From Acidicapsa dinghuensis (GTDB lineage: Bacteria; Acidobacteriota; Terriglobia; Terriglobales; Acidobacteriaceae), in assembly GCF_025685685.1 (NCBI RefSeq), contig NZ_JAGSYH010000004.1, positions 682,001 through 746,000 on the forward strand: DNA of 64,000 nucleotides, read 5' to 3'. This document shows, piece by piece, positions 8,931 through 17,345 of this stretch; position 1 is the first letter of the stretch, and every line of letters starts with the position of its first letter. The position numbers and the translations under genes were made by a program. Under the pieces are notes generated by a model. It ran no database searches. It had not been told where the DNA came from and saw only the letters and a program-made list of their open reading frames with translations.

Positions 8931-10040
8931 TCAGGTCGAAAATGCTCGCCGAATTGCTCCGTCCCGCGCCTCGCGAAAGATCATCGACACCTCGGCCTCT
9001 GGGACGAAGGCTTCGAAGCCATGATATGCGCCAGGTGCCACGTACAACTCGGTTGGAACGCCTGCGTCCAACAACCTCCGTGCATACTCCATGTCTTCCT
9101 CAACGAAGAGATCAAGAGAGCCGACCCCAATGAAGGTAGGAGGTAGTCCCCGAAGATCGACCACACGTGCTGGGACTGAGCCGGAGGGCGCGGTGTCCCC
9201 TCCTGCGGGTTGTCCCAGCATCGAACTCCAACCGAGGCGGTTGTCTTCTGGGCGCCAAACGAATGCACCTATATGGTGAGGAACGGGACGAGATGTGCCT
9301 GTGCGATCATCGAGCATCGGGTAAGTCAGAATTTGAGCGCGTAGACGCACCTCTCCACGGTCGCGAGCCGCGATCGCCAGTATCGCCGCATGACCTCCTC
9401 CGGCACTCTCTCCGGCCACGATGATTCGGTCAGGATCGACACCGAGTTCTGCGGCGTGGCGGTGAAGCCACAACAGGGCGGCGTAGTTGTCATTAAGAGG
9501 ACCAGGAAAAGGCGTCTCCGGTGCAAGCCGATAGTCGACGCTCATCGCCACGCATCCGAACCGAGTCGCGGCTTTCTGCATGTTGGGAACAGCATCGCCT
9601 GCATGACCAATTATGTAGCCGCCTCCGTGGAGGTGCAACATCGCAGGCTTCCGTTTTCCTGGTGCCGCACCAACGATAAAGACGCGCACATCGGGCTGTC
9701 CCGGAAGTCCGGATACCGTCCGGTCTTCAACAGGAGGCGACGGGCTGAAAGCATATTTTTCCTGCGCTTCTGCGGATTCGGTGCGATAACTCGCGAGAGT
9801 TCGAACCGGATGCGGCTCCTTCGCGGCTGCCGCAATAAATGGCTGTAAGAACGGTAAGAGTTCCGGATCCACTAGAGAGGCAGGATCGATCGCTTCGGAC
9901 TCCTTTCCACCGGCTTGCGAAGGGCCAGGTTGCGCCGCCGTGTCCAACGGCAACATAAGCGCGAGCGTAGTGCCGCAAGCTGCGATACCAAAGTCCCGAC
10001 GGCTCATCGTCATCTTTTCGTTTTGACACCGAGTATCCAT
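8931..10040 (-). CDS. Alpha/beta hydrolase, HSL-type esterase with Tat-like signal
   Basis: A hormone-sensitive-lipase-type esterase of about 369 residues. HLHGGGYIIGHAG forms the oxyanion hole, GESAGGG carries the nucleophile (Ser212 with this start), GSLDLFVEEDMEYARRL the acid and AYHGFE the histidine. The start is taken as ATG 10040, followed by SRRDFGIAACGTTLALML, a twin-arginine signal. TTG or ATG starts at 10076 and 10064 are possible, and a shorter one at 10007 would place the RR at the very N-terminus. The enzyme is probably exported and hydrolyses short-chain esters. It stands alone, convergent with the ADOP gene, so no pathway is suggested. Confidence 0.88.
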   Translation of the reverse strand: MDTRCQNEKMTMSRRDFGIAACGTTLALMLPLDTAAQPGPSQAGGKESEAIDPASLVDPELLPFLQPFIAAAAKEPHPVRTLASYRTESAEAQEKYAFSPSPPVEDRTVSGLPGQPDVRVFIVGAAPGKRKPAMLHLHGGGYIIGHAGDAVPNMQKAATRFGCVAMSVDYRLAPETPFPGPLNDNYAALLWLHRHAAELGVDPDRIIVAGESAGGGHAAILAIAARDRGEVRLRAQILTYPMLDDRTGTSRPVPHHIGAFVWRPEDNRLGWSSMLGQPAGGDTAPSGSVPARVVDLRGLPPTFIGVGSLDLFVEEDMEYARRLLDAGVPTELYVAPGAYHGFEAFVPEAEVSMIFREARDGAIRRAFST

Positions 10041-10185
10041 TATGGCGATCCCTTTTTCATTCATTGTTCTACGCAATGGAAGTTCTCAGCCAAGTCGCCA
10101 TCACCAGTTCCCTTGTATCGGGCTACCGCCGGATGCGAGCCTGAATCGATATGGGCTGAGTGGGGTTTTCTTTGCGGAGAAATTC

Positions 10186-11259
10186 TTAGAAGTCGAGATG
10201 ATTGCGGAAGAAGGGCAAAACTTCGTTGTAGACACGGCTATCAGCGCCGTCCCAGTAGGGATCGCCGCCCGATGTGCCGTTCATCCACGTGCCGTTGAAC
10301 TCTTCCGCTTCGTGCGGAATGCCGAACTCATTGAGCTTGTAGGTAAGAGCCTCGTTAGCGAAGACATGGTCCCATATGCCGTCGCTGCGGGGCCAGTCAA
10401 TTTTCAGGCCGTGGAGAGATTTGAGATTGTCGGCGTATTTTGGGATAAGGGATTCAATGAACAAGTTATCGCGCAGACGGGCCATCTGTGCGGAGTCGAT
10501 GACGAGCTTGCCGTTGATGAGATGCGCGGGCGGATCGAAATAGAGCGGCGCTTTGGCGGGGTTGGGCAGATGCGCCTGAAACATGCTGGCAAAGATGGGC
10601 GTGAAGCCGTCGCTGTTCAGGTCGCTGAGCGATTTTGCGTTAGCGATGGCGGACCAGTTAGGGCGCGAAACGAGCATTTGTACGCCGGAACCGGTGCCGA
10701 CGGGATGCATGGCGTAGACGACGCTGAATATGTCGGGATACGCCATGCCGAAGCGAAGTGCGCCGTAGCCACCGATATAGTCGCCGAGCAGGGCGCGCGA
10801 ATTGCGCGTGGCGAGAGTGCGGAAGTTGGCGTCGATGTAGGGCACGAGGTCGCGGATGTAAAAGTCTTGCCAGTTGCCGGTGACGGGCGAGTTGACGTAC
10901 CAGGTGCTGCCGAAGGGCGTCCGCATGTCTACGGAGACGAGAATGAATTTGCCGATCTGATTGGCGGCAATGGCGCGGTCGAAGAGTTCGGCGGCGTGGT
11001 GCTGATCGAAGATATCGTGATGACCGCCAAAGGGGTTCGGCAAAAAATAGATGACCGGATAACGCTGCGTGGAGGTGTTGTATCCGGGCGGCAGATAGAT
11101 GGTGAGCTTGCGCGTGGGATCGACTCCGATGAGATTGTGGGTGAGATTCTCCGAGTGAATTTCCCGGTCCACGAGAGTGCCGGAGTCTGCAGCGAAGGAC
11201 GAAACGGCGAGCAAGAAAAAAGCCGCGGCGATTGCAAATAGGCGAGGAGCGCGAATCAT
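10186..11259 (-). CDS. Esterase D-like (antigen 85 fold) secreted protein lacking the catalytic serine
   Basis: The 357-residue protein has a Sec signal (first 23 residues, ending SSFAA) and a putative-esterase fold: RKLTIYLPPGY, RYPVIYFLPNPFGGHHDIF, DLVPYIDANFRT. In active relatives the nucleophile elbow reads G-x-S-x-G-G-Y-G-A-L; here it reads G159-D-Y161-I-G-G-Y-G-A-L, with Tyr for Ser. The usual His near the C-terminus also appears replaced (EEFNGTWMNG, Trp where GTH is common). It is therefore probably a non-catalytic binding protein. It is the last gene of a PadR-membrane protein-esterase operon, overlapping the membrane protein gene by four bases. The long + strand frame across it is a shadow. 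Confidence 0.8.
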   Translation of the reverse strand: MIRAPRLFAIAAAFFLLAVSSFAADSGTLVDREIHSENLTHNLIGVDPTRKLTIYLPPGYNTSTQRYPVIYFLPNPFGGHHDIFDQHHAAELFDRAIAANQIGKFILVSVDMRTPFGSTWYVNSPVTGNWQDFYIRDLVPYIDANFRTLATRNSRALLGDYIGGYGALRFGMAYPDIFSVVYAMHPVGTGSGVQMLVSRPNWSAIANAKSLSDLNSDGFTPIFASMFQAHLPNPAKAPLYFDPPAHLINGKLVIDSAQMARLRDNLFIESLIPKYADNLKSLHGLKIDWPRSDGIWDHVFANEALTYKLNEFGIPHEAEEFNGTWMNGTSGGDPYWDGADSRVYNEVLPFFRNHLDF

Positions 11260-11987
11260 AGCGAGTAGGCTTCTTTGTTATGGCGAATCGAGGGAAGTGT
11301 CAGCCATACGAGATACCAGCATGGCCAGAGCAGGATGAGAGTCAACAAGATAAAGGTTGGCCCGTGCTGGATTTTCGTCATGAGAATCAACTGCACGCAG
11401 TAGGGAATGATCAACAGCAGCGCCGGCCAGGGGCGTGGGCGCAGGCGACGCAGCCCGGCGCGTATGCCGAAAGCCATCAACGGCAGATAAAGAAACAGGA
11501 CGAATGGCGAGAGCTGGATGATGTGATCACCCACGCGAGTCTCTACGTGGAACAATCTGAAACAGTGAATCGAGGGGCCAACAAGTACCAGCATGCTGCC
11601 CCAAACTGTTCTGCGTGAAATTCGAGCTGCAGCAAACCCCGCAGACCATGCAGCCGCAGAAAGCCGCAGAAGAGAGAACGTGAAGTCCGTCAGGTGTTGG
11701 GACGCATAATGCCAGGAAGCAGGTGCGCGGTACCATTGCATTGCGCCCAGGGCGACATCCAGAGAATTGCTCATGAGCAACCATGTTGTGGTCGCAGCAA
11801 GACCAATCGCAGCAAGCCACGGCTGCCACGATAGCCAGCAGAGCATCTGACGACGGAGTGCGAAGCCAATGATTGCGAACAGCGAAGACACGAGGGATGC
11901 GCTGGATTCAGCAAGGTCGCCGAGGATGACTTCGCGGTCGCAGGGTGGGAGCAGAACCGCGACGAGATCGAGAATCGCGCGGTTCAT
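11256..11987 (-). CDS. Polytopic membrane protein of unknown function in a PadR operon
   Basis: A 243-residue protein with about six hydrophobic helices (WLAAIGLAATTTWLLM, LLRLSAAAWSAGFAAARI, VWGSMLVLVGPSIHCF, LSPFVLFLYLPLMAFGI, WPALLLIIPYCVQLIL, TFILLTLILLWPCWYLVW). The N-terminus (ILDLVAVLLPPCDREVILGDLAES) resembles the short cytoplasmic prefix seen in other acidobacterial PadR-linked membrane proteins. It starts inside the end of padR (ATG overlaps) and overlaps the dead esterase gene by four bases, so all three are translationally coupled. A role in sensing or moving an envelope ligand together with the secreted pseudo-esterase is inference only. Confidence 0.75.
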   Translation of the reverse strand: MNRAILDLVAVLLPPCDREVILGDLAESSASLVSSLFAIIGFALRRQMLCWLSWQPWLAAIGLAATTTWLLMSNSLDVALGAMQWYRAPASWHYASQHLTDFTFSLLRLSAAAWSAGFAAARISRRTVWGSMLVLVGPSIHCFRLFHVETRVGDHIIQLSPFVLFLYLPLMAFGIRAGLRRLRPRPWPALLLIIPYCVQLILMTKIQHGPTFILLTLILLWPCWYLVWLTLPSIRHNKEAYSL

Positions 11988-12313
11988 ACTTTTGCTCCAG
12001 GCCGATGCGAGGCCCAGGCCGCCCCGACGCTGATCTTCGTAATGGCCTCGTAAAACTGTTTGGCGGCGCGGGTGCCTTCTGGCGTGACGCGCACCATGCG
12101 TTTGGAGCGGCCTCCGCGTTGCGGTGTGGCATCGCCCATCCAGGTTTTGAGCAGGCCCTTGGCTTCCAGCCGTTCAATGGTCGTGTAGAGTGCCCCAATG
12201 GAGCATCGGCGCCCCGTCTTCTGCTCGATCTGCAGTCGGATGGCAGCGCCGTAGGCGTCTTCATCGAGCGTGGCGGCAACTGTAAGGATGAGGTATTCGA
12301 ATTCTCCAAGCAT
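11984..12313 (-). CDS. PadR-family transcriptional regulator
   Basis: A PadR winged helix of 109 residues from the ATG at 12313 (MLGEFEYLILTVAATL). The frame continues to 12355, but that would place the start inside the promoter. Key parts are YGAAIRLQIEQKTGRRCSIG, ALYTTIERLEAKGLLKTWM (recognition helix) and KRMVRVTPEGTRAAKQF (wing). It heads the operon with the membrane protein and pseudo-esterase. An inverted repeat over its -10 (12321-12339) suggests autorepression. Confidence 0.88.
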   Translation of the reverse strand: MLGEFEYLILTVAATLDEDAYGAAIRLQIEQKTGRRCSIGALYTTIERLEAKGLLKTWMGDATPQRGGRSKRMVRVTPEGTRAAKQFYEAITKISVGAAWASHRPGAKV

Positions 12314-12320
12314 AATAAGA

Positions 12321-12355
12321 ACTACATTGTGGTTGTAATCGGCCGCACTTGTCAA
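12321..12355 (-). promoter_or_regulatory. Promoter and dyad of the PadR/membrane protein/esterase operon
   Basis: On the - strand TTGACA (12355-12350), an 18-base spacer and CACAAT as -10. Overlapping the -10 is ACTACA-N7-TGTAAT (12321-12339, one mismatch), a likely PadR site directly ahead of the start codon. Confidence 0.5.
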
Positions 12356-12784
12356 ATCAGGCTCGATAGAAGCACTTCCGAGAAGGTCCAGAAACGAGAC
12401 GGACAGTCTGCCGAGCCGATCTGTAATGAGTAACTTGCAATGCCCCTGCTACTAAGGCGAAAGCTGATTTCCTAGAAAGAATCGTCGACAACTTCAACAT
12501 CACGTGGCGACAACAGGCGAACGCACGTTTGCAGACCGAGATTGCCTGGAAATGCGCCTTGGCGATAATGAACTCATCGGCGTTCTGTCCAATTGCGAAC
12601 GGTGGCGCACGGAGTCGTGCGCAGAACTGCAGCGAATAGCTAGCGCGAGACGTTCCTTTCAAAGAGATAGGACAGCGTGCTTCGGCAGTTGGATTGCTGG
12701 ACAACTGATGAGGCCATGTGAGAGAGCCATCTAGGGTCGGTCCCGCTGCGCTTCGTTAAACCTCGCCTCCTGGGAGCGTGCAAA
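12356..12784. other. Intergenic region, no gene supported
   Basis: About 430 bases between divergent operons. Short frames on both strands have unnatural composition (Arg/Ser rich). I see no RNA gene or clear terminator. Confidence 0.4.
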
Positions 12785-13717
12785 TTGAAGTCGTTCAGAA
12801 ACTGGATCTTGATCGTCGCCGCCTTGTGTTTTGTCGGAGCTGTTCAAGCCCAAATCGATTCCAGTCCTCACAAGGTTCATTATGTCCGCGTGGAAAAGAA
12901 CGTTAAGTTGGAAGTTCTCGATTGGGGAGGCGCGGGACAACCGCTCATTCTTCTCCCGGGCTTAGGCGACACCGCGCACGTCTTCGACAGCTTCGCACTT
13001 AAGCTCACGCTCAGGTATCACGTTTTCGGAATCACTCCCCGTGGTTTTGGTACATCGAGCGCGCCGCCACCAGAACCTCTAAACTATTCTGCCGATCGGC
13101 TTGGAGACGACGTTGTCGCGGTAATCGACACTCTGAGGCTTGATCGTCCAATCCTTGCTGGACATTCCGTTGCTGGTGAGGTGCTGAGCTCGGTCGGAAC
13201 CCGTCATCCGGACAAGGTTTCAGCTCTGATATACATCGATGCCGGGTATCCATACGCACTTTACGATGAGACACACGGAGATCTGGTCCTTGACAGCATA
13301 GCGCTACGAACGCAACTGGTCGGATTGCATATTGGCACGCTTCCGAGGGAGCCCCAAGAGGTTGACGACCTGCTCAAAGAGGTTCAAAAGGTCGAAAGCG
13401 ACCTTCAACAGCGAAAGGACGACCTTGCTCAACTCTCCAAACCTAATCCTATAGACAATCCCGTCAGCGTCGCTGTTCTCGATGGGCAGCGAGAGTACAC
13501 CCGAATTCAGGTTCCCGTGCTTGCGATCTTCAACGTCCCCCATTCGCCCCCATTCAGACGCACCATGGAAGATCAGGTGAAGGCCTTCGAAACTCAAGTT
13601 CCTCATGCGCAGATTATTCGAATCGCTGACGCAGACCACTACATTTTTCGAAGCAACGAAGCTGATGTTGTGCGAGATATAGAGGTCTTCGTCAAGAGCC
13701 AGCGGAACACGAAGTGA
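12785..13717 (+). CDS. Alpha/beta hydrolase, secreted
   Basis: A 310-residue hydrolase starting at a TTG with GGGAG ten bases upstream. The N-terminus MKSFRNWILIVAALCFVGAVQA is a Sec signal peptide. The core shows PLILLPGLGDTAHVFDSF (oxyanion loop), ITPRGFGTSSAP, LAGHSVAGEVLS with nucleophile Ser128, and IADADHYIFRSN with the probable catalytic His near residue 285. A Glu/Gln/Lys-rich helical insertion (LLKEVQKVESDLQQRKDDLAQL) lies in the cap. It is a general epoxide-hydrolase/esterase-like enzyme; substrate unknown. Followed by the dispersed repeat at 13770. Confidence 0.85.
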   Translation: MKSFRNWILIVAALCFVGAVQAQIDSSPHKVHYVRVEKNVKLEVLDWGGAGQPLILLPGLGDTAHVFDSFALKLTLRYHVFGITPRGFGTSSAPPPEPLNYSADRLGDDVVAVIDTLRLDRPILAGHSVAGEVLSSVGTRHPDKVSALIYIDAGYPYALYDETHGDLVLDSIALRTQLVGLHIGTLPREPQEVDDLLKEVQKVESDLQQRKDDLAQLSKPNPIDNPVSVAVLDGQREYTRIQVPVLAIFNVPHSPPFRRTMEDQVKAFETQVPHAQIIRIADADHYIFRSNEADVVRDIEVFVKSQRNTK

Positions 13718-13769
13718 GTCTGGCCTTAGTCATCCGGGATGTCAACCGTCGATAACAACAGCCGAGTCA

Positions 13770-13805
13770 CTCATCCATATTCTGTCGATGAGCGAATTGG
13801 CGATG
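13770..13805 (-). repeat. 36-bp dispersed repeat, copy 2
   Basis: Best match to copy 3 (22294-22329): 32 of 36 bases, with similarity extending about ten bases to the left. Lies between two + strand genes. Confidence 0.65.
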
Positions 13806-13821
13806 AGGCGTAAGTTGTATT

Positions 13822-14667
13822 ATGACCTATCCTGGGAGCTGCCAAACGCGCCGTGTGCTCGAAGGCGGAGACTGCCTCCCTGTTTCACCAACGCGCGGGA
13901 GGGTACATCGCAATGTGGTTTTTGAGTTTAAGAGGGGGCTCTGCATATTGGGCCTAGCGGTGATTGAGGCGGTTTGTATCGCTGCTCTTCCCGAAACACC
14001 CGACGGCTCTTCCAAGATCAAGTTCCGCGACGGCCTGACGTATCAATGGATACCGCCCGGCAGCTACTACACGGGCTGTCTGCCCGGTGATGTGGATTGC
14101 TATGGTCTCGAACGACACCGCGAGAAGGTCTCAATCGGCCAAGGTTTCTGGATCGGCCGCACCGAGGTGACCCAGGCGGCATATATGCAGGTCATGCATG
14201 CCGACCCCTCGCGTTACAAGGGCGCCAAGCGCCCAGTCGACAGCGTCGGGTGGCAGGATGCGTCAACCTACTGCAGCCGGATCGGTATGCGGCTGCCGAC
14301 AGAGTACGAGTGGGAATGGGCTGCCTACGGAGGAACTCCAGAACTGCCCAAACAACCGTTGGGGACCTATGCGTGGTACGACGCGAACAGCAGCGACAGC
14401 ACCCATCCCGTAGCGACAAAGCTGCCAAATGGATACGGATTGTACGACATGTTAGGAAATGTTTGGGAATGGGTGCAGGGCGCCGGTAGAGGGCCCGGCG
14501 AGCACATCCTCAAAGGCGGATCGTTTTATAACATCTCGCGGGATGTGCGAGTGTCGGGTCGGATGAGCGCGCCGCCCGATCTTCGCCACCGCGATCTAGG
14601 CTTCCGTTGCGCCTCGTCTTCAATTCCTGCCGAGACATTTCCGACCGGAAATTCGACGCGCCCGTGA
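13822..14667 (+). CDS. FGE/SUMF1-fold (formylglycine-generating enzyme-like) protein
   Basis: The C-terminal 230 residues are an FGE-sulfatase domain: FWIGRTEVTQAAYMQVM, RPVDSVGWQDASTYCSRIGMRLPTEYEWEWAAYGG, YGLYDMLGNVWEWVQ, LKGGSFYN and DLGFRCASS. The N-terminus is 281-residue-frame dependent; an internal GTG (about 13917) followed by VFEFKRGLCILGLAVIEAV could be a signal-anchor start. The paired catalytic cysteines of true formylglycine-generating enzymes are not seen after GGS, so this is likely a member of the wider family (non-sulfatase, perhaps envelope). No sulfatase gene is adjacent. Confidence 0.75.
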   Translation: MTYPGSCQTRRVLEGGDCLPVSPTRGRVHRNVVFEFKRGLCILGLAVIEAVCIAALPETPDGSSKIKFRDGLTYQWIPPGSYYTGCLPGDVDCYGLERHREKVSIGQGFWIGRTEVTQAAYMQVMHADPSRYKGAKRPVDSVGWQDASTYCSRIGMRLPTEYEWEWAAYGGTPELPKQPLGTYAWYDANSSDSTHPVATKLPNGYGLYDMLGNVWEWVQGAGRGPGEHILKGGSFYNISRDVRVSGRMSAPPDLRHRDLGFRCASSSIPAETFPTGNSTRP

Positions 14668-14723
14668 TGACACTGCTCCAGAACCTGCGCGGGTGAGAGT
14701 GTGCCTGCCTCAGTGGATGATTA

Positions 14724-14767
14724 CAGGCCAAACCACGTTTCCAGAACAGCTGCGGTCTGGAAACGTG
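14724..14767. terminator. 23-bp repeat copy 2 overlapping a 12-bp-stem hairpin between convergent genes
   Basis: CACGTTTCCAGA (14734-14745) and TCTGGAAACGTG (14756-14767) pair perfectly across a 10-base loop. The left arm lies in the repeat that matches 775-797. It lies between convergent genes and may end transcription both ways, though no T-run follows. Confidence 0.5.
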
Positions 14768-14840
14768 ACTCGGCGATTTGTCGTCCGCAAAGATAGGCCA
14801 CCGTGGCCGTGCTTCATTTTGTAGAAGGGATTGAACGACC

Positions 14841-16298
14841 CTATTGTTCTTCTTGACTCGCATTGTTTTGCAACAGCTTCTCCGCTGTCTCCAGTGCGTC
14901 AGCGGCGCTGACCTTCACATCCGGCTCAACGCCGGTGCCTTCCCAATCCGGTCTTCCATACGGGTTGACCGGCTTCGTCTCCGGGATACCCATCCCAAAA
15001 TGATCGTCGAGACGGAAGAAGTTGCCGATATGTGCACTGCCGTGCGTTGTCTCGCCGACCAGCGTTGCGCGCTTCAGCATCTTCAGGTTGTAACAGAACT
15101 GCTCAGCGCCGGATATCGTTCTTCCCGAGGTCAGTATGTAGACCGGTTTGTCTGCAAATCGGCTTCCTGGAACAGGAGATTGCGTCCGCGATGGCCCGCT
15201 CGTATCGCTCCGCGGATCGTACCAATCAACCGGGTGATTGAAGAGATAAGACGCGAGGAGTGAAACCATCTCGGGATAGCCGCCCCCGTTATCGCGCAGA
15301 TCGAAGATGATCGCATCTACGTTATTCAAACGCGCCATCGCGGCTACCGCCGTTGATTCACAGACGGAAGTGTCCGGAAACGAGTTGAGTTTGAGATAAC
15401 CGATGTTGTTCGGCAATATCTCAATCTTCTCGAACGTGCAGTTGTTCTGCCGTAGTGCTTCATGGTAGCGCTCGATGGCTCCGGGCGGAGGTGCGGGTGG
15501 TCCGGCCGGAAACGGCTCCGCGCTCCAGGTGACCATCAGGTGCGGATCTTTGCCTACCTCTCGCATCTGCTTCGTCAGCAGGTCCGCAAAGGCGGAGCCG
15601 TCCGTGGTGGAGTTGTCATCGCCATTTTTCTCATGGGAAAGCAGGGCCGCTGCCATCCTCTGTGCCGCGCCTCGATCGAAGTAGTGCTCTTTGAGATTGT
15701 TTGCGGCCGCCTCGACGACGCGGTCGCGTTCCGCAGCGTCAAGCTTCGTCTCTGCAGGCGCGACCAGAAAGAGTGCCTCGATCAGTTGCGGTTTTGAGCG
15801 AGGTTGGGGCTCTCCTGGAACACCGGCCATTCGAGCCTGATCCGGGTCGTCGTCGGAGCCAAGTAGCGGGGGCTTTCCCGTCAAAAGTGAATTCAATCGG
15901 CGCGATGCGACTGCACTGTGCGTTTCTGCAAGCAACGGCCTGTATGCGTCAGTGCGGCCGATCAGCACAGATAATCCGCTCAACCCGGCTAAAGCCAGGG
16001 CGCCTCCGAAAAGGATTGCGCTCGGTCGCAGGGGGGCGTCTTCCAGAACATCGAACGAAGGTGACCCGCAAACTTTCTGTGCCGATCCGTGGACGAGCGC
16101 CCGCCGGCTGCAACGGTGTGTTCGCGGAACTGACGATACAAGATCGAACAGCACATCGAGCCAGAGCTGCAACTGCAACCAGAATCCTCGTTCATCTTCG
16201 AGGCGTTCGCGGAAGAGCTCCATCGCAGCATCGCCGTAGGCTTCGCGGAACGAAGCTGGATAGAGACGCAGCAGGCAGGCGTATATCCTCTCAGACAT
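14841..16298 (-). CDS. S41-family (tail-specific type) peptidase with membrane-anchored N-terminal prefix
   Basis: The 485-residue chain starts with LLRLYPASFREAYGDAAMELFRERLED, a prefix motif typical of PadR-linked acidobacterial membrane proteins. A transmembrane helix follows at about 94-113 (AILFGGALALAGLSGLSVLI), then an S41 peptidase-like domain: IGYLKLNSFPD, IIFDLRDNGGGYPEMVSLLASYLF, KPVYILTSGRTISGAEQFCYNLKMLKRATLVGE, in which TISG carries the nucleophile and the NLK stretch the lysine. No PDZ domain is evident. S41 enzymes cut protein C-termini; the catalytic domain should be extracytoplasmic. It overlaps the PadR gene by eight bases, so it is PadR controlled. Confidence 0.85.
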   Translation of the reverse strand: MSERIYACLLRLYPASFREAYGDAAMELFRERLEDERGFWLQLQLWLDVLFDLVSSVPRTHRCSRRALVHGSAQKVCGSPSFDVLEDAPLRPSAILFGGALALAGLSGLSVLIGRTDAYRPLLAETHSAVASRRLNSLLTGKPPLLGSDDDPDQARMAGVPGEPQPRSKPQLIEALFLVAPAETKLDAAERDRVVEAAANNLKEHYFDRGAAQRMAAALLSHEKNGDDNSTTDGSAFADLLTKQMREVGKDPHLMVTWSAEPFPAGPPAPPPGAIERYHEALRQNNCTFEKIEILPNNIGYLKLNSFPDTSVCESTAVAAMARLNNVDAIIFDLRDNGGGYPEMVSLLASYLFNHPVDWYDPRSDTSGPSRTQSPVPGSRFADKPVYILTSGRTISGAEQFCYNLKMLKRATLVGETTHGSAHIGNFFRLDDHFGMGIPETKPVNPYGRPDWEGTGVEPDVKVSAADALETAEKLLQNNASQEEQ

Positions 16299-16641
16299 AT
16301 TCGCCTCCGAGAATCTTCCTGGCTCGTGCTACGCGAAGCAAGTCGGCCAGCCTCTCAGCTTCAGAGCGTGCGAGCTTTCGACCGGACGAAGTGATGCGAT
16401 AAAAACGGCGCCGCTCATCGCCACCCCGCGCAGACCTGCTCCGAATCACTTCTTCAATCAGGCCATCTTCCAGCAGTGCCTGGATGGAGCTGTAAAGCGT
16501 TCCGGGCCCCAGCCTCATGCGACCGTTCGTTTGTCCCTCCACCTTTCGCATAATTCCGTAGCCGTGGAGGTCTTCATCGGCGAGCGAAAGCAGAATCTGA
16601 AACGCGGCCGAGGGCAGAGGGTCGAGTTTTCGCTTTGGCAT
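16291..16641 (-). CDS. PadR-family transcriptional regulator
   Basis: A 116-residue PadR protein from ATG 16641 (MPKRKLDPLPSAAFQILLSLADEDLHGYGIMRKV). The frame is open to 16695, but an upstream start would swallow the operator. The recognition helix is GPGTLYSSIQALLEDGLIEEV; the wing is DERRRFYRITSSGRKLARSEAERL. It heads a two-gene operon with the S41 peptidase. The near-palindrome five bases upstream is the obvious binding site. Confidence 0.9.
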   Translation of the reverse strand: MPKRKLDPLPSAAFQILLSLADEDLHGYGIMRKVEGQTNGRMRLGPGTLYSSIQALLEDGLIEEVIRSRSARGGDERRRFYRITSSGRKLARSEAERLADLLRVARARKILGGEYV

Positions 16642-16646
16642 GCTCT

Positions 16647-16676
16647 GCTCGATGATCGATATATCGATGATCGAGC
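16647..16676. promoter_or_regulatory. 30-bp near-perfect palindrome, candidate PadR operator
   Basis: GCTCGAT...ATCGAGC with an ATCGATATATCGAT core; 28 of 30 positions are symmetric. It ends five bases before the padR start codon on the - strand. Confidence 0.65.
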
Positions 16677-17345
16677 ATAGCGAATTGTAAAACACCTGTC
16701 AATCTCGATTTCAGCCTGCGGCGAAGGTTCATCCTGAGACTTAACGGTGCTCCGATACCGAGCAAAGATCGCAGGAGCTTAAATCCTTTTGATGAGCGCT
16801 AATTGATATTGGGCGATATCGAAACCACTGATACGTTGATCAATCGATGTTCCGGAACTTTGGTTGGGAGCGCACATCGCAGTGACGCCGTCGCTTACGA
16901 GACTCAATCACTCCTGAGCGAGCAAGCTTGTGATTTGCTGTCCTTCACCAGGCCCGTAGAGGTTGTGTCTTGACAAGTAAGGCTTTATGAATCAAGCTTA
17001 TAGTTCCAATTCGCGTGGGTGATGGTGTCCACCTTTAACCGCCTTCCAGGCTGATGACTCCTACCGCTGGAGGAGTCTTGTGAGTATCAAACGCCTCGAA
17101 ACGCTCCCGCAATCCGCCCTTGTCAGTTCCGCACATCCCCGATTGAACCAATCTCACGGCAGGGGAGTGCCGTGATCCCATCAGCCCTTGTCTGCCAAGT
17201 CTGTCAGTTTCCATCCGTTCTCCTTTCGGCCCCCTGCCCCCAGGGATTCTGTACGATATCCTCAGGCCAATCAGTCTCTTCGGCATAGGGATTCAGAACT
17301 TCGCGCGCTGCAAGATACAGCGAGAGAAGCAGGAGCAAAGCGAAG
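16677..17345. other. Long intergenic region between divergent operons
   Basis: About 670 bases with no supported gene. A hairpin GACTCCT-accgctgg-AGGAGTC (17056-17077) is the only clear structure. A TTGACA near 16972 has no convincing -10. It must contain the promoter of the CheB-CheR kinase gene. Confidence 0.4.

Noticed and set aside
10042..11241. 399-residue + strand frame rich in Val/Glu/Gly/Arg
   Set aside because: It is the antisense shadow of the pseudo-esterase gene, which has a signal peptide and family motifs.
13822..14667. Genuine formylglycine-generating enzyme
   Set aside because: No catalytic cysteine pair after the GGS motif and no sulfatase nearby.
17056..17077. Hairpin GACTCCT/AGGAGTC as a terminator
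   Set aside because: Lacks a T-run and follows no gene on either strand closely; kept only as a note.
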